In this document: piece after piece, positions 25,383-33,624 of the stretch
Layout: each line of letters opens with the position of its first letter
Position numbering within the stretch: the stretch's first letter is position 1
DNA from: Lampris incognitus
Lineage: Eukaryota > Chordata > Actinopteri > Lampriformes > Lampridae
Reading direction: 5' to 3'
Assembly: GCF_029633865.1 (NCBI RefSeq)
Contig: NC_079213.1
Location: 3,251,784 to 3,315,783, forward strand
Length of the DNA stretch: 64,000 nucleotides
The notes under the pieces: model-generated
Told to the model about the DNA's origin: nothing
The model's database searches: none
The model's input: the letters and a program-made list of their open reading frames with translations, nothing else
Program-made: the position numbers and the translations under genes

Positions 25383-26464
25383 GAACTCAAGGGATCTCTA
25401 TTCCCTCTGGGTCTGTGACAACCACTGTTGGACCGACGTCAAGGCTCATTCGTCAAAATGTGGAGAGGCATTTGGATGGCTGACCGAAAAGTGTGTGTAC
25501 ATGCATGTGGGTCCTGAGGCCAGGAGTGGCATCTCAAACAGCCCAGGCTGGGTAAACAAACCATCTCCATCACCGGGTCTGTCATAGAGCTGCATTGACG
25601 ATGCTGACAACTGAACATCTAAGGCCGTCTGTCTGTCTGTCCCCAGACACAAGTGGAAGATCTCTGCAAACCTTCCATCATGGTATGGAGGGGAAAAAAA
25701 GGTCCTTTTGATGATCATCGGGTGAACGCTTCTCCCTCAAGTTCAACACTAACCAACACCGTTTTCGCACAGATTGGCTTGCTGCCATTCACTTTCAATG
25801 GAAGCAATGTGGGTATTAACAGAGCTTTCAGGCGAAGGGTTACAGAACAAGAGGCCCGCACACCATACATTCGACAAAACAAATGAAAAAAAAAAAAAAA
25901 AAACTTCTGGGTGAAATTCATCGTCTCCCCCTCGGCGAATCCTTTGAGCAACAGCAAAGCAAAGCCAAGCAAAGCAAAGCTACCTTATTTCGATTAGATT
26001 CATTGTAATATTGGCGCATATGTCAATGCAGTCATATGTACAAGACATTTGGCATCTTGTACATGTGTATGTATGGGCGTTGTCCGTCCATGACTCGATG
26101 CAAGTAAATATCCTTCTGAATCAATGAGATCAACACAAAATGGAGAATTGCAGCCAGCAGTGGTCTGCACCTGCAGCGTCACAGGATCAAGCCCAGCAGC
26201 AGCGGCCTACACGTCTATTATCAACTACATCTACTGCCCAGATGTCCTTAAGCAAGACACCTGCTCTTTCCAGAATCAATCTGGTTAAAGCAATCAATGT
26301 CACACCTAAAATGTATATATTGTAAGATGTAGAGAGGGGATAAGGGCGTGGAGGAATGATTCACATGCAGAACGCCTGCTCTGGATCTGTCTCGGAGCAG
26401 TAAATAACTCTCCTTGTCGGCTCAAAACAGAACAAAGATTCACTTACTTGTCAATGTCGGCCAT
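5692..26464 (-). CDS. nap1l1: NAP1L1, nucleosome assembly protein 1-like 1 (complete, 14 coding exons)
   Basis: CDS = complement of join(5692-5730, 9843-9893, 10827-10859, 11602-11724, 12490-12509, 12715-12860, 13111-13250, 13364-13435, 13835-13963, 15116-15196, 18207-18348, 21257-21359, 24439-24527, 26448-26464). Every junction has GT and AG, and the frame is continuous for 394 codons plus TGA; human NAP1L1 has 391. The protein starts MADIDNKDQAELD, typical of NAP1L1 rather than NAP1L4. It has an acidic N-terminus (about 12-34), the long dimerisation helix region (about 60-115), the NAP fold (KGIPEFWLTVFKNVD near 166-180, EFHFEPNEFFTN near 216-227), the basic motif IKKKQKHKGR (274-283), an acidic tail (about 348-382) and a terminal CKQQ CaaX-type box (391-394). 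Known role: H2A-H2B (and linker histone) chaperone for nucleosome assembly, shuttling between cytoplasm and nucleus. All key regions are intact, with no frameshift. Confidence 0.97.
6821..7203 (-). mobile_element. SINE family A copy 1
   Basis: On the minus strand a tRNA-like head (GGATCGCTGGTTTGAATCCC type B box) is followed by the family body, GCGCCTCCGCTGGTCTGTCG, then GTGAAACTCCTCACTGTCAG and GTCTGCAGCCCTCC. The 3' end is truncated compared with other copies (no GGCCAATTACCCC block). Confidence 0.85.
7745..7945. repeat. 5 x 40-bp tandem repeat of ERE-like palindromes
   Basis: Five units at an exact 40-bp period, each centred on GGTCAnnnTGACC: 7763-7775, 7803-7815, 7843-7855 (left half changed to GATCA), 7883-7895 and 7923-7935. 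Linkers alternate (AATTAGCGTG and AATGAGAGTG), giving an 80-bp higher-order period. GGTCAnnnTGACC is the core of the estrogen response element. Function is inference. Confidence 0.85.
9171..9260 (-). mobile_element. V-SINE head fragment
   Basis: Only the tRNA-like head is present: on the minus strand GGCACTGTGGCGCAGTGGTT (A-box region), GCCTCACAGCAAGAA, and TGGGTTCGAGCCCCGGGGTA (B-box region). The body and tail are missing. Confidence 0.8.
9629..9794. mobile_element. Possible hAT-type MITE
   Basis: The left end CAGTGGTTTTCAACC and right end GGTTGAGAACCAC are inverted copies and resemble known hAT/Charlie termini (CAGTGGTTCTCAA). The outermost right bases are altered and no 8-bp target duplication was found, so this is tentative. 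Confidence 0.4.
9843..9893 (-). CDS. nap1l1: NAP1L1 exon 14 (residues 366-382)
   Basis: 51 bases, phase 0 on both sides; acceptor TTCTGTAG, donor AAG|GTGAGA. Encodes EGEEEADEENDPDYDPK, the end of the acidic tail. Confidence 0.95.
10088..10503 (-). mobile_element. SINE family A copy 2
   Basis: Full-length copy in intron 13. The head at about 10440-10503 has GATCGCTGGTTTGGATCCC; the tail side has GGCCGGATACAATGG at about 10097-10111. The body matches the other copies throughout. Confidence 0.88.
10827..10859 (-). CDS. nap1l1: NAP1L1 exon 13 (residues 355-365)
   Basis: 33 bases, phase 0 on both sides; acceptor TTTGTGTAG, donor GAG|GTAAGA. Encodes YDEEGEEADDE. Because it is in phase and short, skipping would shorten the acidic tail by 11 residues without a frameshift. 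Confidence 0.93.
11602..11724 (-). CDS. nap1l1: NAP1L1 exon 12 (residues 314-354)
   Basis: 123 bases, phase 0; acceptor TTTCATGCAG, donor GAC|GTGAGT. Encodes the conserved end of the NAP domain (ADFEIGHFIRERIIPRAVLY) and the start of the acidic tail, EDDDDD. Confidence 0.96.
11843..12175. mobile_element. Possible MITE in intron 11
   Basis: The ends read CATAGGGCCCAAACATAC on the left and GTGTGTCAGGGCCCATAG on the right, imperfect inverted copies. Internal direct repeats (ACACACCGCAAAGACTA and ACACACCGCAAAAACTA) are present. Superfamily and target duplication were not established. Confidence 0.4.
12490..12509 (-). CDS. nap1l1: NAP1L1 exon 11, 20-nt microexon (residues 307-313)
   Basis: Only 20 bases: acceptor CGTTCACAG, donor CTG|GTGAGA. 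With one base from exon 10 it encodes VPESGEL, which is needed to join FFSPPE to DEDSEAVLAADF as in NAP1L1 orthologues (PPEVPESG). Its length is not a multiple of three, so skipping would break the frame. Confidence 0.93.
12715..12860 (-). CDS. nap1l1: NAP1L1 exon 10 (residues 258-306)
   Basis: 146 bases; acceptor CTCCTCAG, donor GAGG|GTGAGG. Encodes CTVDWTKGKNVTLKTIKKKQ, the basic KHKGRGTVRTVTK segment (nuclear localisation type motif) and NDSFFNFFSPPE. Confidence 0.96.
13111..13250 (-). CDS. nap1l1: NAP1L1 exon 9 (residues 212-257)
   Basis: 140 bases; acceptor CCGCTCCAG, donor CAGG|GTGAGT. Encodes SFSLEFHFEPNEFFTN, then KTYKMRSEPDENDPFSFDGP, a core part of the histone-binding NAP fold. Confidence 0.96.
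13364..13435 (-). CDS. nap1l1: NAP1L1 exon 8 (residues 188-211)
   Basis: 72 bases, phase 0; acceptor CCCTCTCCAG, donor ATG|GTGAGT. Encodes EHDEPILKHLQDIKVKFSDP then GQPM. Confidence 0.96.
13835..13963 (-). CDS. nap1l1: NAP1L1 exon 7 (residues 145-187)
   Basis: 129 bases, phase 0; acceptor CTCCCTCAG, donor CAG|GTGAGG. Begins EEMKEKAKVEDEKK and ends KNVDLLSDMLQ, with the hallmark DPKGIPEFWLTVFKN between. Confidence 0.96.
15116..15196 (-). CDS. nap1l1: NAP1L1 exon 6 (residues 118-144)
   Basis: 81 bases, phase 0; acceptor CTGTTTTCAG, donor ACA|GTAAGT. Encodes RSDIVKAAYEPTDEECEWKA then DEEEELT. The donor sits in a GTAAGTAAG context, so the exact base relies on frame continuity into exon 7. Confidence 0.94.
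15571..15908 (-). mobile_element. V-SINE, near full length
   Basis: On the minus strand it begins GGCATGGTGGTGCAGTGGTT, passes through GGGTTCGAACCCTGGGGTTG and TGGAGTTTGCATGTTCTCCC, and ends in the GACTGCTGGGATAGGCTCCA block and a short TGGAT tail. Part of the V-SINE (DANA-like) superfamily by its tRNA-like head and shared central block. Confidence 0.88.
15984..16170. mobile_element. hAT-type MITE with perfect 8-bp target duplication
   Basis: A 187-bp hairpin element. The ends CAGCGGTGGAAAAC and GTTTTCCACCTCTG are terminal inverted repeats of hAT type. Most of both arms is self-complementary (TTCAGAAAGTAGAAGTAC against GTACTTCTACTTTCTGAA). It is flanked by identical TATAGAAG octamers at 15976-15983 and 16171-16178, the 8-bp target duplication expected for hAT transposition. 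Confidence 0.9.
16978..17440 (-). mobile_element. SINE family A copy 3, with 13-bp target duplication
   Basis: Full-length copy flanked by CAACTGCAGTGTT at 16965-16977 and 17441-17453. It includes the tRNA-like head (17375-17440) and a 3' end rich in T on the plus strand (A on the element strand), as expected for LINE-mobilised SINEs. Confidence 0.93.
18207..18348 (-). CDS. nap1l1: NAP1L1 exon 5 (residues 70-117)
   Basis: 142 bases; acceptor CAATTCCAG, donor AAA|GTACGT. Encodes LPKVVKRRVNALKNLQVKCA then EEVHELERKYAALYQPLFDK, the long helix used for dimerisation in the NAP family. Confidence 0.96.
20241..20671 (-). mobile_element. SINE family A copy 4
   Basis: Full-length copy in intron 4, somewhat more diverged, with the same head, body and tail blocks. 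Flanks are similar (ACACTCCATTTTT and ACAAACCATTTTC) but not a clean target duplication. Confidence 0.87.
21257..21359 (-). CDS. nap1l1: NAP1L1 exon 4 (residues 36-70)
   Basis: 103 bases; acceptor GCTCCTCCAG, donor GAG|GTGAGA. Encodes RQLTVQMMQNPQILAALQER then LDGLVGSPSGYME, the N-terminal helix of the NAP fold. Confidence 0.96.
21986..22076. mobile_element. Possible L2 3'-end fragment
   Basis: Contains TTAGACGGACACTTTAATCC then AAAGCGCTGCACAG, which resembles the TTTAGCAGATGCTTTTAT...AAAGCGACGTACAT block at the 3' end of the L2 copy at 61838. Short and diverged. Confidence 0.35.
22532..22976 (+). mobile_element. SINE family A copy 5
   Basis: Full-length sense copy: head GGGTGGCGTAGTGGTCTATT and GATCGCCGGTTCAAATCCCC, body, tail GGTAATTGGCCGAGTATAAT and A-rich end. 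Flanked by AGGTCAA at 22525-22531 and 22977-22983. Confidence 0.9.
23940..24375 (-). mobile_element. Old, diverged V-SINE interrupted by a SINE-A insertion
   Basis: Recognisable V-SINE blocks in antisense order: CTATCCCAGCATACAATGAG, GGAGACACCCTGAATGGG, TGTTCGGACTATGGAAGGAA, and after the insertion CCAACACAGAGCATCCAGGA and AACCCAAGACCTTTGTGCGG. It is much more diverged than the other copies, hence older, and is split at 24116-24309 by SINE-A copy 6. Confidence 0.6.
24128..24297 (+). mobile_element. SINE family A copy 6, internally deleted with palindrome
   Basis: Only 170 bp: the head (to CTTGGTCGTCCCTACAGAC) joins directly to the tail (GGTAATTGGCCAAGTACAAC). The join is a perfect 34-bp palindrome at 24217-24250. 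Flanked by a 12-bp target duplication, CATGGAGAAGAA, at 24116-24127 and 24298-24309, so it inserted in this shortened form or was shortened afterwards between intact ends. Confidence 0.88.
24439..24527 (-). CDS. nap1l1: NAP1L1 exon 3 (residues 6-36)
   Basis: 89 bases; acceptor CACTGAGTAG, donor AAAG|GTGAGT. Encodes the acidic N-terminal segment NKDQAELDPADMEDVEEVEE then EETGEDENSK. Confidence 0.95.
25342..25377 (+). repeat. (GT)n microsatellite
   Basis: About 18 GT dinucleotides in NAP1L1 intron 2. Confidence 0.95.
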
Positions 26465-26486
26465 CTTAGCTGAGGGTTGAGTGATG
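26448..26486 (-). CDS. nap1l1: NAP1L1 exon 2 with start codon (CDS 26464-26448)
   Basis: The acceptor CTCTTTTAG is followed by 22 bases of 5'UTR, then ATG at 26464-26462 in the context CTAAGATGG (A at -3 by the Kozak rule, G at +4). It encodes MADID and two bases of N6 before donor AA|GTAAGT. No in-frame upstream ATG occurs in the exon. Confidence 0.94.
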
Positions 26487-27627
26487 CTAAAAGAGAAGAG
26501 AAGATAACAAGTAAGGATCTCTGAAAGCAAAAATCTAATCTAGTTTGGTTTAACAGGCTGCAAGCGATCGTTTGTTTTCAGTCTGCTTTGAGGACCAGAT
26601 ATGGGAGGGAGAGATGGCAATTAGAAAAGGCAAACAAAGACCAGAAAGATTAAATTGTTCCCAGAGAAGTGTGAGGTTTAGTTTCAGAATCCTCTGTGAC
26701 CCGATGGCTTAGTTATCCAATCTGCCCTCATGTGGTAAAACCCCATCAAACCTGCTCAGTTATCTGGATATTGTGAAACGTGACGAGCTATATGGTGGGA
26801 TTTTGGTTCTGTTAATATGGCAATATTATGAATGCCCACCTGCTTGGTCATCATATCCACATTACTAATGATCATTTATAAGCATTTTCTGTATAAATAT
26901 TTTAGGAAAGCACCAATAGTCAGCTACAAAATAACCTCAATACCGAGGGGTATGACCCATATATCCAATTCTGTCAAAATAGTCTAGCCCTAAACCCCAC
27001 CCATTTGGTACTCCAGACAATACAAATACCTAGTAGTATTTGTAAAATAAAATACCATTTGCCTTGCTGAAGTGCCCTACAGCAAAGCATCTTTTACCCC
27101 ATACTCATGTCCTAGTGCAGTTGGTTTTTGGCCAACATTAAAATAAAGGAGAACTGTATGGCTGTGATGTAGGCTGAGTAGAGGAAGACCATGGTGGTCT
27201 CTCAAATCTTCTTGAATAAAAGAGAAACACTGTCAGGAAGTCATCCCATTCAGTGACAAGACAGCTGACACATTTCACCACCCAACCGCAGGTCAAACCT
27301 GTCTACCCCCCAAACAATAGATAGCAACTAGAAGCAAAACACGACAGGTAACTGTAATCCTACTCCTCTTCCTCCCAGATGGGGGTTAGGGTTTCTGAAT
27401 GAGCACTACAGTTTCCCAAGAGTAAGACAGAAAAGAAATATACTATAAACCCAAAATTAAGCCAGTTTGCATAAAGTGCTCCAAACCAAAAAGTACAACA
27501 GGTAACTCCAGCTAAGACCACCGCCTGCCCATCAGAGCTGCACAATTACATCATTTACCATCAGAAAAGAAATGAAAATGCTACAGTTGATAATCTCAGG
27601 GTAATGGCACATCAGTAATGAAATATC

Positions 27628-27671
27628 CATCCATTATCCAAACCACTTGTCCTTACTCAGGGTCGCGGGAC
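27628..27671 (-). mobile_element. V-SINE tail fragment
   Basis: Short match to the V-SINE 3' end in antisense (CATCCATTATCCAAACCACT, TACTCAGGGTCGCGGGA). The rest of the element is missing. Confidence 0.6.
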
Positions 27672-27711
27672 ATTTCATTAAAAATGTCAAATGTCAAACT
27701 TTGGGGCATCC

Positions 27712-27868
27712 AGGTAGGTGACCCCACATGTAACAGAGGAAGCATGCGGTAGTCTGCAGCCCTCCCCGGATTGGCAAAGGGGGTGGAGCAGCGACCGGGA
27801 CGGCTCGGAAGTGGGGTGATTGGCCAAGTACAATTGGGGAGAAGATCCTAAAAATAAATAAATAAATG
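27712..27868 (+). mobile_element. SINE family A copy 7, internally deleted
   Basis: The first 15 or so bases of the head (GGGGCATCCAGGTAG) join directly to the 3' third (GTGACCCCACATGT, GTAGTCTGCAGCCCTCCCC, GATTGGCCAAGTACAATTGG). The tail is AAATAAATAAATAAAT. Confidence 0.75.
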
Positions 27869-28609
27869 ATTGCCGCTGCAGCAGAAATAGTGCACCTGCT
27901 GGCATATCTAGTTTGGGCTGGGGGCCAGACAGAGCCCCCTGTGGCCACATAACAGGACAGCAGTAGGCTGCATCCGGGGCCCAACAGCAGAGGTGTATCA
28001 TGGAGGCGTGGACGGCGAGCACAATAAAGGTGAGGTGGGTTGATTTAGAAATGCACCAGCCAAATAAAATCAGCCTTTTCCATCATTATCAGTCCAACAT
28101 GGTTCCTGGAAGGGAAATGACCGGTGCACAGAAATGTGCAATTAGGGGAATGCACATTTATATGCAGGCTAACCACCATGCCAGCCCATTTTACCAACTA
28201 GATACTACAGGCCTAAATACACACACCTGAAGAAGTTGCAGATGAATAAAAATCTACCAATCAAAAGTGGGGTTGTTTTCTACCTCAAAAACCAAAGGAT
28301 TTTTTTCCCCCCTTGGCAAGGTCACAGGGAAGCACAACAGGACCGACACCGGTAGACGAGTCACTATGAAGGGCCAGGAGCACCTCACCACAGCTTCAAG
28401 GGTGCCTCATTCTAGAAATCAATGTTAAAAAAAATCCTACGCCTTCAAACAAATACGGTAAATCAAAAGGGTCAACCTGACATTTGCCTCGTCACGTTAG
28501 TGATTTTCTTCAGTTTTCATTAATGATCTTGTCTGTCATTAATGCACTTGTTCATCCAGGTGTTGACTGGTGAGGTCATGAGACAAGTTCAGTTTGGAGA
28601 CAAAATTAC

Positions 28610-29041
28610 GGGGCATCCGGGTAGCGTAGCGGTCTATCCCATTGCCTACCAACACGGGGATCGCCGGTTCGAACCCCCGTGTTACCTCCGGCTTGGTCGG
28701 GCGTCCCTACAGACACAATTGGCCATGTCTGTGGGTGGGAAGCTGGACGTGGGTATGTGTCCGGGTTGCTGCACTAGTGCCTCCTCTGGTTGGTCGGGAC
28801 GCCTGTTCGGGGGGGGGGATGATCCTCCCACACACTACGTCTTCCTGGTGAAACTCCTCACTGTCAGGTGAAAAGAAGCCGCTGGTGACTCCACATGTAT
28901 CGGAGGAGGTATGTGGTAGTCTGCAGACCTCCCCTGCTCAGCAGAGGGGGTGCAGCGGCGACCGGGACGGCTTGGATGAGCGGGGTTATAGGCCAGATAC
29001 AATTGGAGAGAAAAAGGGGGAAACCCCCCCCCCCAAAAAAA
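28610..29041 (+). mobile_element. SINE family A copy 8
   Basis: Full-length sense copy in intron 1 with a well-preserved head (GATCGCCGGTTCGAACCCCC). It ends in an A-rich tail after AGATACAATTGGAGAGAAAA. Confidence 0.88.
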
Positions 29042-31583
29042 ATTAAAAATTATGTTTTATAACAATATAACAGAGTACCCGGAGTCAGCCTGGGCAAACC
29101 ATCTGTTAAACAACCATCCATCCAATGAATCGTTATTTTCTATTCTCTATGGAGTAAAATTTTTCACATTATATCTACTCCATTCTCATGTCTGTATTAG
29201 AATTTGAGATAATTTGCAGCATTTTGTACATTTCTGTCTTGCATTGTCCATTCCCAGAGAGGAGATTCTTTAGTCTCTCTCCAAATGCCCCTCGGCAGAA
29301 AGGGAGATTGATTATCAGCTTCATTTTCACCTGGGGACAAACAGGAGACGCTCCCTATGAGACAACAGGGCCACAGGTCACAGCCTGGAAGTGACTCCGC
29401 AGTCAAAACTCACAATCGCTAAGGTGGCTGTAACTCGAACCCAGAGCCGGGCGGTGCAGGGGACTTCTGGGGCGGATCGAATCCTGCTTGTCACATCTAA
29501 CAGAGCTTCGTGTGCAGTTTGACTCGTTCAAGTTTAAGATTTATTGAACGTGGAGTAAGTCCGTGCATACTCAGGAGTTTGTCTTGGTCAGATTCTCAAT
29601 GGTAAGGTAAGGACATGAATACATCTTTTGTTTTAGTAAAGTATCGACGTAGCCAAGATTACTGACAATGTTCTAAAAGCCAGCTTGCATCAATAAAGAA
29701 CAGGGATGCAACCAAAGTTTATTTTCACAGGCAGTTAATCTTTTTATTTTTTCCACTTAATCATTAAGTCTTCAAAACATCAACAATAATCCCAAATGCC
29801 AATCACAAGTCCCAAGAGTCCCGAGTTATGTCTTAAAACCGTTTAGTCTGACCAGAAGCAACGAAATCCCTAATTTGATTTTATGACACGAATCAGAAAG
29901 GCAAGCAAATCTTTGCATTTGTGAAGCTGTAAACCAGCAAAGGTTTAGTACTTCTACTTTATGATAAACAATTCAGTCCATTACTAAAACTTTTAAGACT
30001 TTTCATTTTATTTCAACTGACCTGAATCTACCAATCATTTCACAATAATAAGGAATTAATTGTGTGAGGTGTCTCTGCGGGGGAGGGGGGGTACTGGTCA
30101 AACATCCCATAAGGTCATGTGTGGTTGAAGAACCATCAGAGTGAATTCCTGTTGAGAGTCGCATCCTGAGTAGACCACATGTCACATTTATCAGAACTAA
30201 TATTTTCCTGCTCCTTTGGCCTCTTCAGTCTACATCTTGGACATTTTTAATTCCACTGAGCATTCTAAATGAAAATGGAACTGGAATATTGCCAACATGC
30301 CCATCCCCTATAGCAGGTTACTACATAAACTACAAGTGATTTGAGACCTTTCAGAAGTAACTGCAGCTTCTAAACACAACGTCAACATCAAGGAAAACAT
30401 CCAAATCAAATTCTGCTGCAAATTCACAACTAGTTCCTACCCAGACATCTCAAGCTACGGCTCTCAGCCCAGATTCACCTGACGACAGCCCAACGTCTCA
30501 CTTAGAACCAGGTACGGAGAGACAGAACACCCAGGATTGGTTCAGTGGGGAAGGTCTTTCAATCAAAGCCACTAAAACTTCTCAATTTAACTGAAAGAAT
30601 CTAGCAGAGCCTGGAAAAAAAACACACAGCCACCAGTCTAAATATGTAGCTACCCATCCTGAGCCAAATCTGGGTAGTGTTCTAGCCCAGCACACAGTAA
30701 ATTAGTGTTAACGTCAGGTACAAATTGTTAGTTAGTTAGAAATGTGTTTCCCCCGAGACTGCAGCCAAGCCAGATGAGGGAATGCTGTACAAATGTCAAG
30801 TTTTGATTTATGGCTGTGATCAATATTACAGTACACTTTGTCAAGATCTTATCAAATGCTCTACTATCTTGGAAAAACTGTCTCGATGGAAAGAAAACTT
30901 ACAACACATGAAATAAACCCAACTTAAAAAAGCAGGACAACGCCTGCATCCCCCTCGGCAAAGACACTGAGCCAACAACGCTACAATAGCTGAAAGGAAG
31001 CGAAGTCCCCCCTCGGCCACCCAGCACACCCCATCTCAAATTATTGATGACGGAACTGTAAAAAGCTCCCAGTAACAGCAGCATCGCTTCAAAAACAATA
31101 ATAAAGTGCTTTTACTGGAAACCCAGCAGTGATGCGTTGCAACTCAGGAGGCTCAACGATTCTACTTTCCCCTTGAGGGGGGAAACAGAGAGGTAGGAGA
31201 CAGACATGAACTTGCAATTTAACTACAGACGGCAAAACCCTATCCCATCTGATCCCATCTGATCCGTACATGTCAGTGATGTCTGGGGGGGAGGGGGGGC
31301 TTTAACAGGGTTGGAGTCAGGAGTCGTTACGGTTTCTTAAAAACCTGATAACTCGCAAGCAAATACATCCATACATCAGCACATTTCACGGCCACCCCAA
31401 CACTGAAAGAGCTCCCCGATGCATGAACTATGAATGGGGTCAAGCCCTGTGTTCCCCGTGAGGTGAGGGTTCGGGTGAGAGAACATAGACACGCTCCCCA
31501 GCAAAGCCTGGTGGACTGAGGTTCATTAGTCAAGGAAAATGGCCAGGCGGACATCTGATCCGTCAGTTCAAGCGGGGACTAAA

Positions 31584-31912
31584 CATCCATCCATCCGTTA
31601 TCCAAACCGCTTATCCTGCTCTCAGGGTGGCGGGGATGCTGGAGCCTATCCCAGCAGCCACTGGGCGGCGGGCGGGGAGACACCCTGGACAGGCCGCCAG
31701 TCCATCACAGGGCCCCCACACACACACACACCTTAGTACAGCCGATTCACCTGCTGCCCTACATGTCTTTGGACTGGGGGAGGAAACCCACGCAGACGCG
31801 GGGAGAACATGCCAACTCCACACAGAGGACGACCCCCAAGGTTGGACTACCCCGGGGCTCCAACCCAGGACCCTCTTGATGTGAGGCGGCCATGCTAACC
31901 ACTGCGCCACCC
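31584..31912 (-). mobile_element. V-SINE, near full length
   Basis: Antisense copy with all blocks: CATCCATCCATCCGTTATCC tail, CAGGGTGGCGGGGATGCTGG, a CA microsatellite at 31720-31731, TGTCTTTGGACTGGGGGAGG, and the tRNA-like head to GCTAACCACTGCGCCACC. Confidence 0.88.
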
Positions 31913-32991
31913 ATGCAAATCAATGATGTCTGCATTTCTTTTTTCTCGGTTGCACCCCCACCCCCACCCCAACCTCTGTGGTTCACGCTGCCCTCACGGC
32001 AAACCTCTGCTTCCACAGGGAACACCGAAGGTAGCCAAGTAATGACGACAAAAGGAAATTATTTGTCGTGGCCAGGTGAGAGAGAGAGACGTTATTACCA
32101 AACACCCCGCCCCCCCCCTCCCCCATAAGACCAGACAGCCTGCTGGAGCAACCAAACAGCCATGCACTTCATCCGTATTCACCTTGCTCTGGCTTACAAT
32201 GGCCCGCAGGTCACAAGGTCCACCAGAAACCGGCACAGCAAAAGACAAGCCAGTACCTGGCGTCCCGACCACCGCCGGAACCAGCGCGACACGTCCCCCC
32301 CCCCTGCCGTTTCTAGCGGTGGCTGAACGTCAGGTAGTAACGGTGTTGGAGAGCCGCCTGCCCCCCTCTAGAACACCGCCTTCACCGGCCAGTCAACCAC
32401 ACCAACCACCCCCCCCGACCCCCAACTCCCCCCCGCCCGTGCGGTAAAGAGCCAACCGAACGGCGCGCCACGCGTTGTGAAGCGGACCCGCACCCGGTCC
32501 GGACGCTTTTCCCCCGGAGCCGTCGCCGCGACCACGTGTTGCGCTACACAAGTACGGCAAGCCGCCGGGGACAAAAGGAGCGCGGAGGACGCCCGCGCAC
32601 CTCCAACCTGTTGAGGCCGCGCCGCGCCGCTCTCTCCCTCCCTCCCTCTCTCCCTCCCGGAGGCGCGACCACGGATAAATAAACCAGACGCCTCCTGCTG
32701 AAGGAGCTACGCCGGCCCGGCCCGACCGGCCGGCCGGCCCCGTGTCTGGCATCCGACGCACCGCATCGGAGAGCCGCGCTGGTCGGCGGGCGGCGGACGC
32801 GGTCAGCGTATCAAAACCCGAACCCGTAATAAAGACTAAGACCAAAGCCACCGCCTAATGTGGCCAAGCGGCTCGGCGGGCTAACGGCCAGGCTAGCTAG
32901 CCCGGGGGGCTCGCTCCGCGGCAGCTGAGCGGACGCCAGAGAAAAGAAGGAGAGAAAAAAAGAAAAGAAACCCCCCTCCTCGCTCCGCCGC

Positions 32992-33127
32992 CGCCACCAC
33001 CGGAGACCCCCCCCCTCTCCCGGGGATAACGAGCTCCAGTCCAAACACCGACGACGCCGAGCCGCCACCGGAGACCCCCCCCCTCCCGGGGATAACGAGC
33101 TCCAGTCCAAACACCGACGACGCCGAA
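32992..33127. repeat. Tandem duplication of about 68 bp in the CpG island
   Basis: The block CACCGGAGACCCCCCCCC, then GGGGATAACGAGCTCCAGTC, then CAAACACCGACGACGCCGA occurs twice in a row with small length differences in the C run. It lies in NAP1L1 intron 1, close to exon 1. Confidence 0.85.
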
Positions 33128-33403
33128 CCGCCGTCGACCGACGGATAATCCGCTCGGGCGCCGACGCAGCGTCTTCCCGCTACTTTAATGGCCTCTCGTC
33201 GTCTTTTGAACACCGACACCCCGAACCGGGTCCGGGCCGGAAACGTCTTCGCGGTGGTTTCGTGGCCGTGTGCGAGCGGCGGCGGCGCCTTCTCCGCGTC
33301 CGTTAACGCCGTGCGTGCGGCGGCGGCCTGGCCCCCCCCCCTCCCGGCCCGGTCGGTGATCGGGCCCGTGTCCGGCCCGCTGGGCTCGGTGCGGTCCGCT
33401 TAC

Positions 33404-33490
33404 CTCCTGTACGGCGGGCGGCTGTGTTCGGCGATGCTGCGCGCGGCCCCGGGAAACGCTCCGCTCTGATGGCGGCAAAAAGGAGAGAGG
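33404..33490 (-). other. nap1l1: NAP1L1 exon 1 (non-coding) and start region
   Basis: A strong minus-strand donor, GGAG|GTAAGC, sits at 33404/33403 inside a CpG island. About 25-30 bases upstream of a pyrimidine tract (TCTCTCCTTTTTGCC, 33488-33474) is a TATA-like box. The exon would run from the tract to 33404 and splice to 26486. Mammalian NAP1L1 mRNA is known as a 5'TOP-type message, which fits a pyrimidine-tract start. The exact start base is inference. An ATG at about 33436 within the exon has only a short reading frame. Confidence 0.65.
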
Positions 33491-33506
33491 GATCCCGCCG
33501 CCCGCG

Positions 33507-33514
33507 CTCATATA
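33507..33514 (-). promoter_or_regulatory. nap1l1: TATA-like box of NAP1L1
   Basis: The minus strand reads TATATGAG in an otherwise GC-rich stretch, 25-30 bases upstream of the pyrimidine tract proposed as the start site. Position and orientation fit a core promoter. Confidence 0.5.
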
Positions 33515-33624
33515 CATCCGGCGTCATCACGCAAAACCGGAAGTTGCTGCAATGACGCCGCTGGATGGGGAGGGGCGTGGGGCGCGCCGGGAGAGGAGGG
33601 CGTCTCCGGGCCGTCGTCTTGCTC

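Larger units (their letters stand above)
26487..33403 (-). other. nap1l1: NAP1L1 intron 1
   Basis: 6.9 kb. Contains a V-SINE tail fragment, an internally deleted SINE-A, a full SINE-A and a V-SINE. In 26500-27620 and 29045-31580 I see no gene or classifiable repeat. The last 1 kb is CpG-island sequence. Confidence 0.7.
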
